From an uncultured Clostridia bacterium (GTDB lineage: Bacteria; Bacillota; Clostridia; Christensenellales; Borkfalkiaceae): a stretch of DNA of 64,000 nt. The stretch is from contig CALVRO010000002.1 in assembly GCA_944358655.1 (NCBI GenBank), forward strand, positions 58,582-122,581. Reading direction: 5' to 3'. Under the pieces are notes generated by a model that saw nothing but the letters and a program-made list of their open reading frames with translations, did not search any database and was not told where the DNA came from. The position numbers were made by a program, and so were the translations under genes. Below, in pieces: positions 61,531 to 64,000 of this stretch. Position 1 is the stretch's first letter; each line of letters starts with the position of its first letter.

Positions 61531-62697
61531 CTATGAAGGTATCAGTCCCGCGCCCTCTATGAGGGCAGCGCCCTCCTCGGAGTGCAGCCATTGCAAGAGC
61601 TTTTCCGTCTGTTCGCCTCTGTCCTTGGGCGTTGCGGCGACAATTTGAGTGACTATGGGATAGCTCGAGTCGGCTACCGTGCTCTCGTTGGGCAGTACGC
61701 CGTCTATTGCTATGGGGCGGGTGCCCTCGTATCGCTCGTCGTAGTTGCTGAGGAATGTAAAGCCTATTGCGCCCTTCACATTCCGGTAGGCGGTGGACTG
61801 TTCTACAAATGTAAAGTATGGCAATATGAACTCGGGGTGCGTCTCATAACAGGTTATACCCGTCCCGAGGTATTCGCGGAGCGCTTTCCCCGAATAGTTG
61901 AGCGCATTTGCGGCGTAGGCAAGTATTTTTTGGGGCCCGCCGCCCAACTCCGACCAATCTGTCACCTCTCCCGTGAATATGTTGACGAGCTGTTCTGTCG
62001 TCAGTTCTGTCACCGCGTTGTCCTCGTATGTGAACACCACGACGGCGTCGAGCGCGACGACCTCCACCGACATGGTTTGCTCGAGGTCATCCCTTTCGTA
62101 ATATTCTCCGCGGATGATGGCTATGTCGCTTTCGCCCCGCTCTAAGAACAGCGACGGCGAGCGGTTGACCCTGAGATATCTTCCCTCTCCGCCGCCGTAA
62201 TCGCCCTGCGCTCTTTTGTATATCTCTGTTTTTGGATATACCGAGGAGATTATCGAAGACACGAGCGGATAACACGACGTTTCGGTGACGATGTGCGGCG
62301 CGCCGTTCAGGTCGAACATGGGTGTGTTTTCTATGCCGTCGTCGGTGAACGGAATGTTGTCGTCTATATAGTTTCGCGAAAAACCCCTGTCGTCGACGGT
62401 AACGCAGTTTTCCCATATGACCACTCCGCCGAACGCGCCCAGCAACAGCGCCGTAGCAACGCCCACGGCCACCGCCGAGCGCAATATCCACTTGCGCACA
62501 GCGGGCTGCGTCACGCACCATGCCGCGACAAGTATGACAATGACGATGAGCAGGGGCAGCAGGCAGAAAACTATGCGCCAATCGACGCCGAAGAGCAGCA
62601 TCATAAACAGCAGTACAACCGCGAGCAGTATCGCAACGATCGCAAAGAGCAGCTTTGCGGCGACCACAAAGATCTGACCCATTACTTTTGAAAACAT
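61531..62697 (-). CDS. Membrane-tethered PstS-like solute-binding protein
   Basis: 388 residues. Residues 1-100 hold three hydrophobic helices (FAIVAILLAVVLLFMMLLFG, CLLPLLIVIVILVAAW and a third). From about 130 a type-II periplasmic-binding fold like PstS follows: ESDIAIIRGEY, ALDAVVVFTYEDNAVTELTT, QLVNIFTGEVTDWSELGGG, and SGKALREYLGTG where PstS usually has SGTR. No lipobox and no pst transporter genes nearby. It may sense rather than import. A GTAAGGAGGG ribosome-binding site lies before the ATG, with an operator-like palindrome over the promoter. Confidence 0.75.
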   Translation of the reverse strand: MFSKVMGQIFVVAAKLLFAIVAILLAVVLLFMMLLFGVDWRIVFCLLPLLIVIVILVAAWCVTQPAVRKWILRSAVAVGVATALLLGAFGGVVIWENCVTVDDRGFSRNYIDDNIPFTDDGIENTPMFDLNGAPHIVTETSCYPLVSSIISSVYPKTEIYKRAQGDYGGGEGRYLRVNRSPSLFLERGESDIAIIRGEYYERDDLEQTMSVEVVALDAVVVFTYEDNAVTELTTEQLVNIFTGEVTDWSELGGGPQKILAYAANALNYSGKALREYLGTGITCYETHPEFILPYFTFVEQSTAYRNVKGAIGFTFLSNYDERYEGTRPIAIDGVLPNESTVADSSYPIVTQIVAATPKDRGEQTEKLLQWLHSEEGAALIEGAGLIPS

Positions 62698-62711
62698 AGC
62701 GCCCTCCTTAC

Positions 62712-62746
62712 GATATCATGATATCATATGGAAGACGCATTTTCAA
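62712..62746 (-). promoter_or_regulatory. Promoter with overlapping perfect palindrome (PstS-like gene)
   Basis: Minus strand TTGAAA (62741-62746), 17-bp spacer, TATCAT (62718-62723). The perfect palindrome GATATCATGATATC (62712-62725) covers the -10 box, a typical repressor position. The 9-mer ATATCATAT (62721-62729) also occurs at the XRE gene start (63758-63766). Confidence 0.55.
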
Positions 62747-62761
62747 TGAATGGAACATGCA

Positions 62762-62790
62762 CAGGGCATGCACGCGGCGTGCATGCCCTG
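62762..62790. other. 14-bp perfect inverted repeat between the XRE and PstS-like genes
   Basis: CAGGGCATGCACGC (62762-62775) and its exact complement (62777-62790). No T run in the direction of the XRE transcript, so it is a weak terminator at best; it could be an RNA-processing or binding site. Confidence 0.55.
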
Positions 62791-62796
62791 AAAATA

Positions 62797-63759
62797 TTAT
62801 TCTTCGGCTATGACGGCGGAGCTGTTGTATAGCACGCTTTTTGTCTGCAATCTCGTCCACCCGCCGCCGTTGGTCTTGTAGACGACGCAGGCTCTCCAAT
62901 AGCCGTCCTTGGCGGGCGCCGAAAAATACAGGCGCTCGAAGATATTGAGGTCGTCGCAGGTGGCCGACTCTATCAAAGTCATTTGGGAAACGTCGTCGCA
63001 AACATCCTCGGAATAGTATAGACTGAGCGTTACCTCTACTCTGTCGTAGCCGATATTGAAGTTGTTGGTGGCCCGAGCCGAGATATTGCCGTCGTAGTCG
63101 CCCTGAATGTCGAGGCGGATATAGGTTGCGAAGCCCCTCCGCCTCTCTGCGGCCGTAAAAAAGCAGTCCGAGCAGATTATGCCGAACGTCACGCCGAAGC
63201 CTGTTGCTCCCGCCGCGAGCAGCGCGACAGCCGCAAAAAGCCCCTTGGCAAGGCGCTGCCTCCTATATCTGATTGCAAACGCTCCGCCCGTCAGCGCCGC
63301 GGCAAAAAAGATGACTGCCGCCACGGCGAGTGCGACGTTGCGCCAGTCGACCGTAATACCCAACGCGCTGTCGCCGTTTTCGACGGGGATATTTTCGATA
63401 AAAAAGAAAACGAGATCGGCTATTATGAGCAGGACGACAATTCCACCCGCTATCAGCCACGGCAGCAATGCTTTAATTTTAGAGGGCTTTGCCTCGGCGG
63501 CTGCGAAGGCCTGCCCGCCGTCGGTCGGGCTCTCGTCCGCACTCTCAGGCTTATTGCGCTCGCTGAGGCTGTCGAAGAGCAGTTCGTTGCGGTCGACGCC
63601 GTAGAAGTCGGCAATGCTTATAAGTATTTCGCCCTGCGGGATGCGTTCGCCCCTCTCGTAATTGGCGAGCGCGCGCGTGCTTATTCCTATTTTCTCGGCC
63701 GCCGCCTCGCGGGAAAGTCCCTTCAAGGCGCGCAGCTCTCTCAATCTGTCGGCTAACAT
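62797..63759 (-). CDS. XRE-family regulator with membrane and extracytoplasmic domains
   Basis: 320 residues. N-terminal helix-turn-helix (LRELRALKGLSREAAAEKIG, then STRALANYERGERIPQGEIL), a linker (about 65-95), four hydrophobic helices (about 96-205) and a C-terminal domain of about 110 residues with NISARATNNFNIGYDRVEVT and FERLYFSAPAKDGYWRACVV, probably outside the cell. This is a one-component membrane sensor layout; the ligand is unknown. Its promoter is near-leaderless. The PstS-like gene follows on the same strand 99 nt downstream. Confidence 0.8.
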   Translation of the reverse strand: MLADRLRELRALKGLSREAAAEKIGISTRALANYERGERIPQGEILISIADFYGVDRNELLFDSLSERNKPESADESPTDGGQAFAAAEAKPSKIKALLPWLIAGGIVVLLIIADLVFFFIENIPVENGDSALGITVDWRNVALAVAAVIFFAAALTGGAFAIRYRRQRLAKGLFAAVALLAAGATGFGVTFGIICSDCFFTAAERRRGFATYIRLDIQGDYDGNISARATNNFNIGYDRVEVTLSLYYSEDVCDDVSQMTLIESATCDDLNIFERLYFSAPAKDGYWRACVVYKTNGGGWTRLQTKSVLYNSSAVIAEE

Positions 63760-63768
63760 ATCATATCA

Positions 63769-63797
63769 ATTATATCAGCGCCGCACAAAAAAATCAA
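63769..63797 (-). promoter_or_regulatory. Promoter of the XRE gene, near-leaderless
   Basis: Minus strand TTGATT (63792-63797), 17-bp spacer, TATAAT (63769-63774), then 9 nt (TGATATGAT) to the ATG at 63759. No Shine-Dalgarno. The GATAT repeats around it resemble those at the PstS-like promoter. Confidence 0.7.
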
Positions 63798-63874
63798 CAT
63801 TCGCGCGCAAAAAAGGCCATTTATTATTTGCGAGAAAAAAATAATAAATTTTTTCAGACAAGTCGATTTTTGGC

Positions 63875-63903
63875 TTGACAATGCAATAAAAATGTTATAT
63901 TAT
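63875..63903 (+). promoter_or_regulatory. tRNA-Leu promoter
   Basis: TTGACA (63875-63880), 17-bp spacer, TATTAT (63898-63903), 23 nt before the tRNA 5' end. Confidence 0.8.
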
Positions 63904-63926
63904 AAGAAAGCTTTTGAAAATCTTAT

Positions 63927-64000
63927 GCACTCATGGCGGAATTGGCAGACGCGCAAGACTAAGGATCTTGTGGAGCGATCCATGCAGGTTCAACTCCTGT
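63927..64000 (+). tRNA. tRNA-Leu (AAG anticodon), 3' end beyond window
   Basis: Class II tRNA, first 74 nt visible. Acceptor 5' strand GCACTCA, D-arm GGCGGAATTGGCAGACGC, anticodon stem CAAGA/TCTTG with 7-nt loop CTAAGGA, so the anticodon is AAG. Variable arm TGGA-GCGA-TCCA and T-arm GCAGG-TTCAACT-CCTGT follow. The acceptor 3' strand is cut off by the window. Confidence 0.9.

Overview
The window looks like a chromosomal segment of a spore-forming member of the Clostridia. The evidence is a complete spoIIIAA-AH operon, spoIVB, a spoIIM-like gene, ytfJ (GerW) and two DacB/DacF-type carboxypeptidases. These sit in the gene order known from Bacillus and Clostridium: spoIIIA, yqhY, nusB, folD, ispA, dxs, tlyA, argR, recN, spoIVB; then spoIIM, dacF, lysA, scpAB, ytfI/ytfJ, dacB, rluB. 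Base composition is moderately GC-rich in genes and AT-rich between them. GTG and TTG starts occur. A fused IspH-S1 protein and a GlgC/GlgD pair also fit a gut-type clostridial lineage, possibly Christensenellales-like; the genus cannot be fixed from the sequence alone. Nearly everything is chromosomal housekeeping. No phage, transposase, CRISPR array or defence island was seen.

Layout. 1-9.7 kb: a bifunctional penicillin-binding protein cut by the left edge, divergent from miaB-mutS-mutL-miaA-ynbB (tRNA modification and mismatch repair). 9.8-15.1 kb: groESL on the minus strand, then comEB, a cyclophilin, a small membrane protein, purB and a NUDIX gene. 15.1-15.5 kb: tRNA-Trp followed by a 112-bp tandem array of degenerate tRNA-plus-terminator copies. 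15.6-25 kb: proC, rnhA, a VTT membrane protein, a flavoprotein, an AroH-Cmk fusion, plsC, ispH-rpsA and htpG. 25-47.8 kb: the sporulation, isoprenoid, DNA-repair, lysine and chromosome-segregation block. 47.8-52 kb: SOS-regulated lexA, a Cys-rich mini-protein, hflX, a tyrosine recombinase and a 0.9-kb gene-free AT-rich stretch. 52-60.2 kb: a five-gene glycogen operon glgB-glgC-glgD-glgA-glgP on the minus strand. 60.3-64 kb: an unknown gene, aroK, a membrane-tethered PstS-like protein, a membrane-tethered XRE regulator and the start of a tRNA-Leu gene.

Regulation seen in the DNA. Several strong promoters (TTG-box, 17-bp spacer, TATAAT) end only 7-9 nt before an ATG that has no Shine-Dalgarno sequence: miaB, nadK, aroK, glgB and the XRE gene. 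A sigma-E-type promoter ahead of spoIIM has the same geometry. These predict leaderless or near-leaderless mRNAs, which are unusual for Firmicutes. Other genes (groES, lexA, purB, xer, ppiB) have ordinary Shine-Dalgarno sites, so the two modes coexist.

Most unusual items: the tRNA-Trp pseudo-tRNA/terminator array with compensatory terminator changes; a 73-bp dispersed element with two copies (about 37.7 and 52.0 kb) and a partial third inside a coding gene; the chorismate mutase-cytidylate kinase fusion; a glycogen synthase with a Lys/Ala-rich tail and an altered KTGGL motif; a tRNA-Leu with an AAG anticodon; and the XRE/PstS-like membrane pair with shared operator-like sequences.
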